Source: a virus
Length of the DNA stretch: 22,382 nucleotides
IMG/VR virus record: IMGVR_UViG_3300008219_000117
Location: 1 to 22,382 of that record
Reading direction: 5' to 3' (one strand)
A program made the position numbers and the translations under genes. Below the pieces are notes generated by a model. That model was given only the letters and a program-made list of their open reading frames with translations. It was not told the DNA's origin and searched no databases. Below, one piece after another: positions 7,719 through 12,958 of the stretch (its first letter is position 1; every line of letters starts with the position of its first letter).

Positions 7719-7955
7719 TCAAACCGTAAGCTCCTCAGTTTGTCCCTCTACACCCACATCCACTACGTCACCCAGTAACTTCTTTTGTTGCCAGTGAAGT
7801 AGCTTGATACCATGCTCGTTAAAGTAAGCCATTACAGATTCTGGCGTTAAGGATTGAGTGTCCAATGCATCTGCAGCACTACGAAGCAATCTCCAGTCAA
7901 TACCGGAATGAAACTTAGATCTTGCCCGTAAGTCGATAATCAATTGTTCATGCAT
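7719..7955 (-). CDS. First gene of the late minus-strand operon, unknown (78 aa)
   Basis: 78 residues from the ATG at 7955, which has GGAG five nt upstream; an upstream frame extension to 7976 lacks that support. Helical protein with IDWRLLRSAADALDTQSLTPESVMAYFNEHGIKLLHWQQK, a pattern that recalls other small phage proteins of unknown role, and an acidic end (VGVEGQTEELTV). No cysteine cluster or membrane segment is seen. It is the first gene on this side of the divergent control region and a candidate promoter sits just upstream, so it is likely to be made whenever the head operon is transcribed. Function unknown. Confidence 0.75.
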   Translation of the reverse strand: MHEQLIIDLRARSKFHSGIDWRLLRSAADALDTQSLTPESVMAYFNEHGIKLLHWQQKKLLGDVVDVGVEGQTEELTV

Positions 7956-7975
7956 ATAATCTCCTGATAATTTCA

Positions 7976-8003
7976 AAATTACCTGGGACTCCTGTTACGT
8001 CAA
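7976..8003 (-). promoter_or_regulatory. Candidate sigma70-type promoter for the head operon
   Basis: On the minus strand TTGACG (7998-8003, five of six consensus bases) is followed after 16 nt by TAATTT (7976-7981, a weak -10). Transcription would begin about 10-15 nt before the GGAG and ATG of the 78-aa gene, giving a very short leader. The spacing is acceptable and the position sensible, but the -10 is poor and late phage promoters often use other factors. Confidence 0.35.
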
Positions 8004-8073
8004 GTCGGTATGTGTTGGGGTAAATAGTTCCTGCCCCCTGTTCAAGTAAGAGGGGGGGGTTCGCTGTTGCTTT

Positions 8074-8215
8074 AGCGAACGCGAGCGGAGGCGAGCTTGT
8101 GAGCAAGTAGGCGAGCGCAGCGAGAACCACAGCGTGGCAGCGGACCCCAAGCAGCGTAGCAGCAGCGACCCAGCTAAAGCTACGAGTGAGTAGCGAGCGA
8201 GGAACGAGCGAGCCG
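8074..8215. repeat. GCGAGC/AGCG-rich low-complexity island
   Basis: About 140 bp dominated by short related words on the plus strand (GCGAGCG, GCGAGG, AGCAGCG, ACGAGCGAGC) in irregular order, bounded on the left by the inverted repeat GTTCGCT/AGCGAAC and on the right by CGATTTTTT. The words GCTTTAGCG near the left end and AGCTAAAGCTACG near 8172-8184 echo each other. The composition differs sharply from the flanking phage DNA. It is not a tandem array with fixed period and not a CRISPR. Possible roles are a protein-binding or structural element in the divergent control region, or an acquired mobile repeat. Confidence 0.7.
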
Positions 8216-8231
8216 ATTTTTTCTGGAATTG

Positions 8232-8251
8232 GTGTCCTCTTATTAGGACAC
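8232..8251. promoter_or_regulatory. Perfect 7-bp inverted repeat with 6-nt loop
   Basis: GTGTCCT (8232-8238) pairs exactly with AGGACAC (8245-8251) around the loop CTTATT. It follows a run of six T's at 8217-8222 on the plus strand and has no T-run after it on either strand, so it is not a normal intrinsic terminator. It could be an operator half-site pair or an RNA hairpin in an early leader. Confidence 0.45.
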
Positions 8252-8293
8252 GCTAGGCTTAGTCTGTCTCGGTTGGGTCCAGTTCCAAACCCT

Positions 8294-8322
8294 ACCGAAC
8301 TTGTAACCGGTTTTGGTTCGGT
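8294..8322. promoter_or_regulatory. Nested palindrome, possible operator
   Basis: ACCGAAC (8294-8300) is the inverted partner of GTTCGGT (8316-8322), and between them lies the exact palindrome AACCGGTT (8306-8313). Nested dyads of this size in a divergent promoter region are typical of operator sites for small HTH dimers; the phage encodes several such proteins. No tRNA fold could be drawn here despite the T-arm-like GGTTCGGTTCC. Confidence 0.4.
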
Positions 8323-8433
8323 TCCCAGGCGCACGATAGCCTCCGTCTCTTTGTAGAAAGAGCTGCCTCCCCATTTCCGGAAGTCTCTCCTTCCTCCTCA
8401 ATCAATGTTCTCGGCTGCTAACATTTCTTGCTT

Positions 8434-8462
8434 TTGCCTCTTGCGTATGCAACGGATATGTA
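8434..8462 (+). promoter_or_regulatory. Weak candidate promoter for the early operon
   Basis: TTGCCT (8434-8439), a 17-nt spacer and TATGTA (8457-8462). Each box only partly matches the sigma70 consensus (four and three of six). It lies about 45 nt before the first early gene's start, where a promoter is needed, but other choices in this region are nearly as good. Confidence 0.25.
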
Positions 8463-8507
8463 GTAGGTTCTTTCATGTCAATTAATACTCTGCCGGAGGC
8501 ACGCAAC

Positions 8508-8774
8508 ATGGCCAACCCAATGCAACTAGCAAAGCTCACGATATCAATCGCCATACCGGAAGCGGCCAGGAACGTATGTCCTACTGATGATGACTCGATA
8601 GATGAGTTCTGTGATGCTCTGGACTCGATCTATCTGCACTCGGTGATCAACGCAGCCTTGAAGGAACATATGGTTTTTGGTGACAAGACCCCCTGGATCG
8701 AATACCTGGAATACACGGTTGATGATGGCTTCGAGAAAACTACGTCATCTTCCAGATCTATCCTTAATTTCTAG
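8508..8774 (+). CDS. First early gene, unknown (88 aa)
   Basis: 88 residues from the ATG at 8508, which has GGAGG eight nt upstream in a leader (CGGAGGCAC-CAAC-ATGGC) nearly identical to that of the next gene; the in-frame ATG at 8475 has no such site. The protein is acidic (AIPEAARNVCPTDDDSIDEF, then EYLEYTVDDGFEKTT) and mixed helix and strand, with no Cys cluster or membrane segment. I do not recognise it. As the first gene of the early operon it would be among the first made after infection, the usual place for host-takeover or anti-defence proteins, but nothing in the sequence itself shows that role. Confidence 0.7.
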   Translation: MANPMQLAKLTISIAIPEAARNVCPTDDDSIDEFCDALDSIYLHSVINAALKEHMVFGDKTPWIEYLEYTVDDGFEKTTSSSRSILNF

Positions 8775-8790
8775 CACGGAGGCACACAAC

Positions 8791-8961
8791 ATGGCAACCT
8801 TCACAGTGACTTACACGTTTACAGGTGAATATCAAGATGAGGTTGAGGCTGCTAACAAGGCTGATGCTCGAGCTATCGTTCGGGCTAAAATGCTCGAGGC
8901 TCCTGACGTTCTCGGTATCTTCGAGTGTGATGATGACAACCTAGATGCGGAGGAGGTGTAG
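8791..8961 (+). CDS. Small acidic early protein, DpnD/PcfM-like fold possible (56 aa)
   Basis: 56 residues from ATG 8791 behind GGAGG. It begins with alternating strand residues (MATFTVTYTFTGEYQDEVEA), continues with a helix (NKADARAIVRAKMLEA) and ends in an acidic tail (ECDDDNLDAEEV). This 'strand-strand-EVEA-helix' plan is like small DpnD/PcfM-type phage and plasmid proteins and like the 58-aa protein at 10831-11007. The resemblance is by eye. The next gene starts 2 nt after its stop. Confidence 0.7.
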   Translation: MATFTVTYTFTGEYQDEVEAANKADARAIVRAKMLEAPDVLGIFECDDDNLDAEEV

Positions 8962-8963
8962 CA

Positions 8964-9281
8964 ATGGCTACGCTCTTCTGCTTCAGGTGCGGCCATGATA
9001 AGCCCTCAACCGATTTCAGCCAGGGTATCGAGGATAGATACTACAATATGTGCGCTGCTTGTGTGTCGGAGATCCTAGCGCAGCGAGGCGATAGTAAACC
9101 GAAGCTCCACCATACCAAGACTAAGCGCACTTGCTATCTGTGTCTCCGGTTCCTCTCGGTGGACCAGTTTACCAGGCGTAAAGTCGGAACCTATTTCTCA
9201 GCCTGTAAGCCTTGCAATAAGCACGTATTTAGTAAGAGAAGTCAGGCAAGGCGCAAGGCTAAACAGGGGGCAAAGTCGTGA
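8964..9281 (+). CDS. Double zinc-finger protein (105 aa)
   Basis: 105 residues with two similar halves. The first has CFRC (residues 6-9), then KPSTDFS and CAAC (31-34). The second has CYLC (57-60), then LSVDQFTRRKVGTYFSAC and CKPC (80-83). The unit 'C-x2-C ... F ... Y ... C-x2-C' is the treble-clef or zinc-ribbon type seen in phage HNH and endonuclease VII-like proteins, but no catalytic His/Asn pair is present after the second finger, where the tail is basic (KHVFSKRSQARRKAKQGAKS). Nucleic-acid binding is likely. GGAGGAGGT precedes the ATG. Confidence 0.8.
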   Translation: MATLFCFRCGHDKPSTDFSQGIEDRYYNMCAACVSEILAQRGDSKPKLHHTKTKRTCYLCLRFLSVDQFTRRKVGTYFSACKPCNKHVFSKRSQARRKAKQGAKS

Positions 9282-9367
9282 GCAATGCTCAAATCGGTAA
9301 AGCCCTAAGTCAGATTCTGCTACTTGTCCTTTTCGCTCTGATCCTAATCAGACTTGGAGGCGTCTGA
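9278..9367 (+). CDS. Tiny single-span membrane peptide (29 aa)
   Basis: The GTG at 9278 overlaps the TGA of the zinc-finger gene (GTGA) and AGGGGG lies eight nt upstream. The peptide begins MSNAQIGKALSQ and continues with a continuous hydrophobic stretch ILLLVLFALILI before a short RLGGV end: one transmembrane helix, N-terminus probably out of the lipid on one side with few charges. No catalytic potential. Small early membrane peptides in phages can act in superinfection exclusion or host envelope changes, but this is only context. Confidence 0.6.
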   Translation: MSNAQIGKALSQILLLVLFALILIRLGGV

Positions 9368-9391
9368 TGCATCACCGCCCAGCTCAAAAAT

Positions 9392-9419
9392 CCCTCTCGG
9401 AGGGGGCGCAAGCCCCCTC
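9392..9419 (+). promoter_or_regulatory. Competing GC-rich hairpins in an early leader
   Basis: GAGGGGGC (9400-9407) and GCCCCCTC (9412-9419) form a perfect 8-bp stem closed by the stable tetraloop GCAA. CCCTC (9392-9396) can instead pair with GAGGG (9400-9404), so two structures exclude each other. No U-run follows, so it is not an ordinary terminator. It lies 15 nt before the next start and may protect the RNA, modulate translation or act as an attenuator. Confidence 0.55.
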
Positions 9420-9433
9420 AAAGGTTTAGTAAA

Positions 9434-9583
9434 ATGCAAACATATGACAACCTGGCCTTCGTGGTATTCGTGGCGATCCTAGCCTTTAGCTTCTGCGTCT
9501 GTGCCTACCTACTTGAGAAATGGCACGACAAGCAAGACAAGGCAGCCGCTAGGGCTACCATCAACCGTATCCAGAGGCACTAA
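9434..9583 (+). CDS. Small membrane protein with charged cytoplasmic tail (49 aa)
   Basis: 49 residues from ATG 9434, with AAAGG nine nt upstream. Residues about 7-26 (LAFVVFVAILAFSFCVCAYL) form one transmembrane helix; the rest (LEKWHDKQDKAAARATINRI onward) is a highly charged, probably helical cytoplasmic tail. The following gene begins 2 nt after its TAA. It belongs to a run of three adjacent small membrane proteins. Function unknown. Confidence 0.65.
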   Translation: MQTYDNLAFVVFVAILAFSFCVCAYLLEKWHDKQDKAAARATINRIQRH

Positions 9584-9585
9584 TC

Positions 9586-9822
9586 ATGGAAAACGTAACC
9601 CCTACAGAGTTCTTCTTAGTCATAGGCCTTTACTCGGTCTTCTGTGGCCTGGTCGCTCATTCGCTGACTTGGAACCATATGTACAAAAAGATTCAGAAGC
9701 TCGAGTTGGAAATAGCTCAAAGGGATGAGGGGTTAATCTGGACAAGTTGCGGTGGTTGCGGTGGTACCTTGGAAAGGTGGGACTCTTATTGCGATTACTG
9801 TGGGGATGGTCTAGGTGATTAA
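9586..9822 (+). CDS. Membrane-anchored zinc-ribbon protein (78 aa)
   Basis: 78 residues. An N-terminal membrane helix (FFLVIGLYSVFCGLVAHSL, about residues 9-27) is followed by a short charged helix (HMYKKIQKLELEIAQRDEG) that may form a coiled coil, and then a zinc ribbon with CGGCGG (55-60) and CDYCG (69-73). This anchor, stalk and ribbon layout resembles bacterial membrane-anchored ribbon proteins. The last 8 nt overlap the next gene's GTG. A role at the host membrane is plausible but unproven. Confidence 0.75.
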   Translation: MENVTPTEFFLVIGLYSVFCGLVAHSLTWNHMYKKIQKLELEIAQRDEGLIWTSCGGCGGTLERWDSYCDYCGDGLGD

Positions 9823-10576
9823 CCCTAACGGCCTGGTCTTATGGCAAGGCCCTTCTCGGATTAATGGTGATCCGATCATATGCGTAGTTACTGGCTTGAC
9901 GCAGAAAACCAGTAACGAAAAAACCGGCAATATGCTACAAACCTGGATTCTAGCTGCGAATACTCCCCCCCATGAGGCAATCAAAAACGGAAAAAGTCGG
10001 TCGGTCTGTGGTGGCTGCCGCCACGATACACAGAAGAAAACCGGCAAGCGTTCCTGTTATGTTGTCGTGCATCATGCACCCTTATCGGTCTATAGGGCTT
10101 TTGAGCGTGGATCGTATGCTAAAGTAGATTGGTCAACGTGGCCTGACTTGGTCGCTAACCGCTTCGGGCGGCTCGGGTCATATGGTGACCCTGCTGCACT
10201 ACCCTTGAGCGTCTGGGACCGATTCACGGCTCCCCTCGATGGTTGGACCGGTTACACTCATCAGTCCGGCTCTGCTCGTTTGCGTGATGCGTTGAAATAC
10301 TGTCAGGTGAGCGCAGACAGTCTAGCCGACGCAGAAGCCGCTAGGGCTGCCGGTGTCGGGAGCTTTAGGGTTCTCGGTCCGGATTCGGAACCCCGTCAAC
10401 CGTGGGAAATGCACTGTCCAGCGTCTGAAGAAAAAGGCTACAAGAAAACGTGCCAGGAGTGCGGAGTATGTCGCGGTATCGGTGGCTCTCACGTTGTGAT
10501 CAATAGCCATGGTACAGGCTCGGTAAACTTCACGGAATACAATAGAAGACCATTAACATTACCCGTCCTAACATAG
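9815..10576 (+). CDS. Conserved phage protein, DUF7227-like, with cysteine clusters (253 aa)
   Basis: 253 residues from the GTG at 9815, eight nt inside the end of the previous gene. The N-terminal part has 'GPSRINGDPIICVVTGLTQ' and 'NEKTGNMLQTWIL', a signature I recall from a widespread phage family named DUF7227 (name from memory). Cysteines sit in CGGC (65-68) with C81, and in C201 and CQECGVC (213-219); these may bind zinc or an iron-sulphur cluster. The central RFGRLGSYGDPAALP and GWTGYTHQ are also typical of the family. No known catalytic fold could be assigned. Its place in the early block suggests host or DNA metabolism. Confidence 0.8.
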   Translation: MINPNGLVLWQGPSRINGDPIICVVTGLTQKTSNEKTGNMLQTWILAANTPPHEAIKNGKSRSVCGGCRHDTQKKTGKRSCYVVVHHAPLSVYRAFERGSYAKVDWSTWPDLVANRFGRLGSYGDPAALPLSVWDRFTAPLDGWTGYTHQSGSARLRDALKYCQVSADSLADAEAARAAGVGSFRVLGPDSEPRQPWEMHCPASEEKGYKKTCQECGVCRGIGGSHVVINSHGTGSVNFTEYNRRPLTLPVLT

Positions 10577-10585
10577 GAGAAAAAA

Positions 10586-10831
10586 ATGTCAGACCAAACA
10601 AACAGACCCTTGTATAAAATCGCTGCGGAAATCCGGAGAGATTGGGTCAAGGTTCCGGCTTCGGCTAACGCCTACCTAATCCCCATGATGCAGCTCAACT
10701 CGGTCGATGACGACTACGGATTTGACTCAGGAAAGTCAGTCGTTAGGTACTTCCTCAGCAATGCTGCCACCTGGAAAGGTCCAGAGGCGCGTAGGATTAA
10801 AGAAGAACTCAAGCGCATGGTAGGTGCCTAA
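10586..10831 (+). CDS. Conserved phage protein of unknown function (81 aa)
   Basis: 81 residues, AGGAG before the ATG. The pattern 'LYKIAAEIRRDW-KV-ASANAYLIPMMQL', then 'DDDYGFDSGKSVVRYFLSNA' and 'WKGPEARRIKEELKRMV' is shared by many small unannotated phage proteins, so the reading frame is safe. It is helical and soluble. The TAA overlaps the next ATG (TAATG). Function unknown. Confidence 0.8.
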   Translation: MSDQTNRPLYKIAAEIRRDWVKVPASANAYLIPMMQLNSVDDDYGFDSGKSVVRYFLSNAATWKGPEARRIKEELKRMVGA

Positions 10832-11007
10832 TGGCAGACCTTCGAGAGTTTAAGGTTGTCTACACTTGGGAAGGTGAAGTAGAAGTAGAAGCCAGGGATG
10901 AAGAGGAAGCTATGGAGGAAACCTACAGGCTTCTTGACGGTTGCGGCGGTGATCCCAGGCAATTATTCAGCGGTAGCGATGACTTCAAAGTGAGGGAAAC
11001 ACGATGA
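10831..11007 (+). CDS. Small DpnD/PcfM-like protein (58 aa)
   Basis: 58 residues; begins in TAATG with the stop of the previous gene and ends in ATGA with the next. MADLREFKVVYTWEGEVEVE is a pair of strands, ARDEEEAMEETYRLLDGCGG a helix, then a short end. The 'EVEVEA-DEEEA' part is like DpnD/PcfM proteins and like the product of 8791-8961. The tight overlaps on both sides support translation. Function unknown. Confidence 0.7.
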   Translation: MADLREFKVVYTWEGEVEVEARDEEEAMEETYRLLDGCGGDPRQLFSGSDDFKVRETR

Positions 11008-11270
11008 CCGATTTCGATGCAATGGCTAGGAGGACCGACCCTGATACATCACATATCGCTGCGGTCACGGTCGATGCCAGCAGGCTTGAAGGGTTTGTTC
11101 TGTCGATTCTCGGTCGATATCCAGACGGTCTAACAACCAGGGAAATAAGCACACTGTTGTCTATAGATATGGTGTCAATATCCCCCAGGATGAAACCGCT
11201 CGAGAAAAAAGAGTTAGTCGAGCGCACAACTGACAGGCGCGGTCGATCAATCGTATGGAGGGCAAAATAA
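11004..11270 (+). CDS. Winged-helix DNA-binding protein (88 aa)
   Basis: 88 residues. 'RRTDPDTSHIAAVTVDASRL' is followed by a winged-helix core: VLSILGRYPDGLTTREIST, LLSIDMVSISPRMKPLEKKE as recognition helix, and LVERTTDRRGRSIVWRAK as the wing. The motif 'DPDTSHIAA ... SPRMKPLE' is a well-known small phage protein type, probably a transcription regulator. The ATG overlaps the upstream TGA (ATGA), and the TAA overlaps the next ATG. It could bind the dyads in the 8.2-8.3 kb control region, but this is inference. Confidence 0.8.
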   Translation: MTDFDAMARRTDPDTSHIAAVTVDASRLEGFVLSILGRYPDGLTTREISTLLSIDMVSISPRMKPLEKKELVERTTDRRGRSIVWRAK

Positions 11271-11710
11271 TGCGAGTTGAAAAGGTCGGCACGGTCGGAG
11301 TTGATTCCGGAACCATTGCGATAATGGACCCGTGCTATCATATCCGCGATAGAGACAAAGACGGTCAAATAGACGACAATGGCCCACCCTCAGAAGAGTT
11401 AAGCCAGGAAGTATACAAACTCCTCGAGGATTCCCTGACAACCAACATCCTCCTCGAGGATTCCCTGACAACCAACATCACTGGCAAGTTTGCAGGTATC
11501 GAGTATGGGGTAGCCGTCGCCTGTCGGTCGGGGTATGGCGATGGCATCTATCCGGTCTACGGTATCATAGCTTCTAATGATGAGACTAATGGCATGGGCG
11601 AGAGATGCATGGGATTGTTGATTGACTTCTCTACTAACAATACAATCGGCTCCGTACTCGGTGGTGCTATGGCGGCACATGAACTCACTAACTTCGGGCT
11701 GTCGATATGA
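11270..11710 (+). CDS. DUF4241-like protein with internal duplication (146 aa)
   Basis: 146 residues from ATG 11270 (GGAGG eight nt upstream; an ATG at 11255 is less likely). The start 'VGTVGVDSGTIAIMDPCYHI' and the later 'GVAVACRSGYGDGIYPVYGI' follow a strand-rich family like DUF4241 found in phages and bacteria (name from memory), of unknown function. Residues 51-70 are LLEDSLTTNI repeated exactly twice, encoded by a perfect 30-bp tandem duplication that lengthens a helix and loop before the conserved TGKFAGIEYG. The protein may still fold, since the insert lies in a surface-like segment. The stop overlaps the next ATG. Confidence 0.8.
   Translation: MRVEKVGTVGVDSGTIAIMDPCYHIRDRDKDGQIDDNGPPSEELSQEVYKLLEDSLTTNILLEDSLTTNITGKFAGIEYGVAVACRSGYGDGIYPVYGIIASNDETNGMGERCMGLLIDFSTNNTIGSVLGGAMAAHELTNFGLSI
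11420..11479 (+). repeat. Perfect 30-bp tandem duplication inside a gene
   Basis: Two identical 30-bp units, 11420-11449 and 11450-11479, each starting CTCCTCGAGGATTCC and ending ACCAACATC. The repeat keeps the frame and doubles the peptide LLEDSLTTNI. Identity at every base, including third positions, implies a recent event or an assembly artefact. Confidence 0.95.
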
Positions 11711-11985
11711 GAAACCAATGGACAATTAGTAAAGACCACATAGATGACGGTCGGGCGGTAGGTATGATAGGTCCCAGCTCAGCAACGCTAAGTGCGGAAG
11801 AAATCAGAAAACAGGGCTACCATTTCAAAATGTATGATGATGATGGGAATTTGTATTATGAAGGATATTCCACAACGAATGACGATGAGTCTGCCTTTGG
11901 ACCGTTGTGGAATTTTGGAGAACCCAACGCAGGATGCACTGGGATAAAATACAGAGGCAAGTCCGGTAGCTACGAATGGCTATAA
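11707..11985 (+). CDS. Conserved protein of unknown function (92 aa)
   Basis: 92 residues, starting in ATGA with the previous stop. The pattern 'WTISKDHID ... VGMIGPSSATLSAEEI', 'HFKMYDDDGNLYYEGYS' and 'GPLWNFGEPNAGCTGIKYRG' is shared with many bacterial and phage hypothetical proteins, so the frame is certain. Strand-rich, soluble, no catalytic motif recognised. Confidence 0.85.
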   Translation: MRNQWTISKDHIDDGRAVGMIGPSSATLSAEEIRKQGYHFKMYDDDGNLYYEGYSTTNDDESAFGPLWNFGEPNAGCTGIKYRGKSGSYEWL

Positions 11986-12003
11986 CCCACAAGGAGAAGT
12001 CAG

Positions 12004-12354
12004 ATGAAATTTGCAGAAGATGAAAGGGACGGATCGGAAGTGAATATCTATCCAAGTGTGATTGTGCAGTCGAAGCGCAAGCATCCAGGAAAGACTGCCG
12101 GTCACTACACCGTGGAATTCACCGTGTCACTGTTTGGCACTGTCGATGACAACATGATATGCATCGAAGACACCACAAAAGAGTTCGGTCACGATAATGA
12201 CGGCAACGTAGTCGAGGTGGTTAATGATAATCGAGACTCCCTGCGCCTCACGCTGATGGAGTTCGCTGCCATCATCGATGCTTCCAGTACAATATCCCGA
12301 CATGTTGCCTCTGATTGCGATTGCGAGTTCTGCAGAGATGAGGATGAGTCCTAA
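12004..12354 (+). CDS. Unknown acidic protein with C-terminal CxCxxC (116 aa)
   Basis: 116 residues with AAGGAG before the ATG. Strand-rich N-terminal half (VNIYPSVIVQSKRKHPGKTA, then HYTVEFTVSLFGTVDD), a helix near 80-95 (SLRLTLMEFAAIIDASSTI), and an acidic end containing CDCEFC (residues 107-112), which might bind a metal. I do not recognise a family. The 80-nt gap that follows holds no clear signal except the next gene's ribosome site. Confidence 0.7.
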   Translation: MKFAEDERDGSEVNIYPSVIVQSKRKHPGKTAGHYTVEFTVSLFGTVDDNMICIEDTTKEFGHDNDGNVVEVVNDNRDSLRLTLMEFAAIIDASSTISRHVASDCDCEFCRDEDES

Positions 12355-12434
12355 TAGTGGACAATGCGACTGTCGTCAGAGACACGCATACGCTAGATTA
12401 GATATGGTCAAATTAACGTCAATCAGGAGGGTTT

Positions 12435-12641
12435 TTGTCTCAGCAGGAATGGGCGAGAAAGGAGCTGCGTCGTCGTATCGATGATAGCGGCCTTGGGGTT
12501 ACCAAGTTCAGTAAGACCAGGCTTATCAGAGATCCGTCTACGGTCCACAGGTGGCTTGCCGGTGGACACATCACAAATGTTGTGTGCGAGTGGCTATTAG
12601 GTAACTGGAGAATACTAGAAAACGACTCGGTCAATGAGTGA
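12435..12641 (+). CDS. Small HTH protein, Cro-like (68 aa), TTG start
   Basis: 68 residues starting at TTG 12435, chosen because the full site AGGAGG ends four nt upstream and no ATG or GTG fits. The segment LGVTKFSKTRLIRDPSTVHRWLAGG resembles a phage HTH in which the second helix reads 'DPSTVHRWL', followed by ITNVVCEWLLGNW. Small proteins of this type are Cro or repressor-like regulators. The last 8 nt overlap the next gene. It is a candidate to bind the palindromes upstream of the early operon. Confidence 0.7.
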   Translation: MSQQEWARKELRRRIDDSGLGVTKFSKTRLIRDPSTVHRWLAGGHITNVVCEWLLGNWRILENDSVNE

Positions 12642-12825
12642 CCCTGATGAAAGGCCTAATGATCTGGACAGGCAAAAACTGATCCGCGACCTGGCTCACA
12701 TAACAAAAATTCTAGATGAGAAGGTCCACTCGCTCGAGGAGAAGCTCGAGAAGTGTCAGTCGTTAATAGCAGAATTAAAATCCCCAACAGGAGTCAACGC
12801 CAGTGACTTATCCAACAAAGAATGA
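12634..12825 (+). CDS. Small coiled-coil protein (63 aa)
   Basis: 63 residues, almost all helical; residues 13-48 show a leucine heptad (LIRDLAHITKILDEKVHSLE and EKLEKCQSLIAELK), so it probably forms a coiled coil. The ATG lies 8 nt inside the HTH gene. There is no other motif. It overlaps the next gene's GTG by 23 nt. Confidence 0.65.
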   Translation: MSDPDERPNDLDRQKLIRDLAHITKILDEKVHSLEEKLEKCQSLIAELKSPTGVNASDLSNKE

Positions 12826-12958
12826 TCTGATCAGAGCTGAAGAGGTAGGGCGCATACAGCTAGAGAATATGGTCAGAGTGTTAGACATCTTTAATGCGTC
12901 TGTCGAGGCTGCAGTCAACCCCAAGCCGGAAAAGAAGGAGGACGACAGTGCCTCCTAA
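12803..12958 (+). CDS. Small hypothetical protein upstream of the annealing protein (51 aa)
   Basis: 51 residues from GTG 12803 with AGGAG nine nt upstream. A helix (NDLIRAEEVGRIQLENMVRV, then LDIFNASVEAAV) is followed by a Lys/Glu/Asp tail. Its end contains the AAGGAGG that drives the next gene, which starts 11 nt before this stop. The tight coupling supports translation. Function unknown. Confidence 0.6.
   Translation: MTYPTKNDLIRAEEVGRIQLENMVRVLDIFNASVEAAVNPKPEKKEDDSAS

Larger units (their letters stand above)
7956..8507. other. Divergent intergenic control region (552 bp)
   Basis: No convincing gene lies here. It separates the leftward head operon from the rightward early operon and so must hold the outward promoters of at least one of them. 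From left to right I see: a candidate minus-strand promoter (7976-8003); an inverted repeat CCCCCT/AGGGGG (8034-8039 with 8051-8056); an inverted repeat GTTCGCT/AGCGAAC (8059-8065 with 8074-8080); a GCGAGC-rich island (about 8074-8215); a perfect 7-bp hairpin (8232-8251); a nested palindrome (8294-8322); a pyrimidine-rich tract (about 8345-8400); and a weak plus-strand promoter candidate (8434-8462). A 128-codon minus-strand frame crosses the island but looks spurious. Confidence 0.75.

Noticed and set aside
8074-8215. CRISPR or regular tandem array
   Set aside because: The words have no fixed period and no equal spacers.
7948-8334. 128-codon minus-strand frame across the GCGAGC island
   Set aside because: Its composition follows the low-complexity DNA (Ala/Leu/Ser/Pro-rich), it has no ribosome site, and it runs over the well-supported start of the 78-aa gene at 7955. 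It appears to be a by-product of the repeat.
8281-8335. Possible tRNA, from the T-arm-like GGTTCGGTTCC
   Set aside because: No acceptor stem, D arm or anticodon arm could be drawn on either strand; the dyads found instead are simple palindromes.
9400-9419. Rho-independent terminator
   Set aside because: The stem is strong but no U-run follows on the plus strand, and on the minus strand the T-run is too far away.
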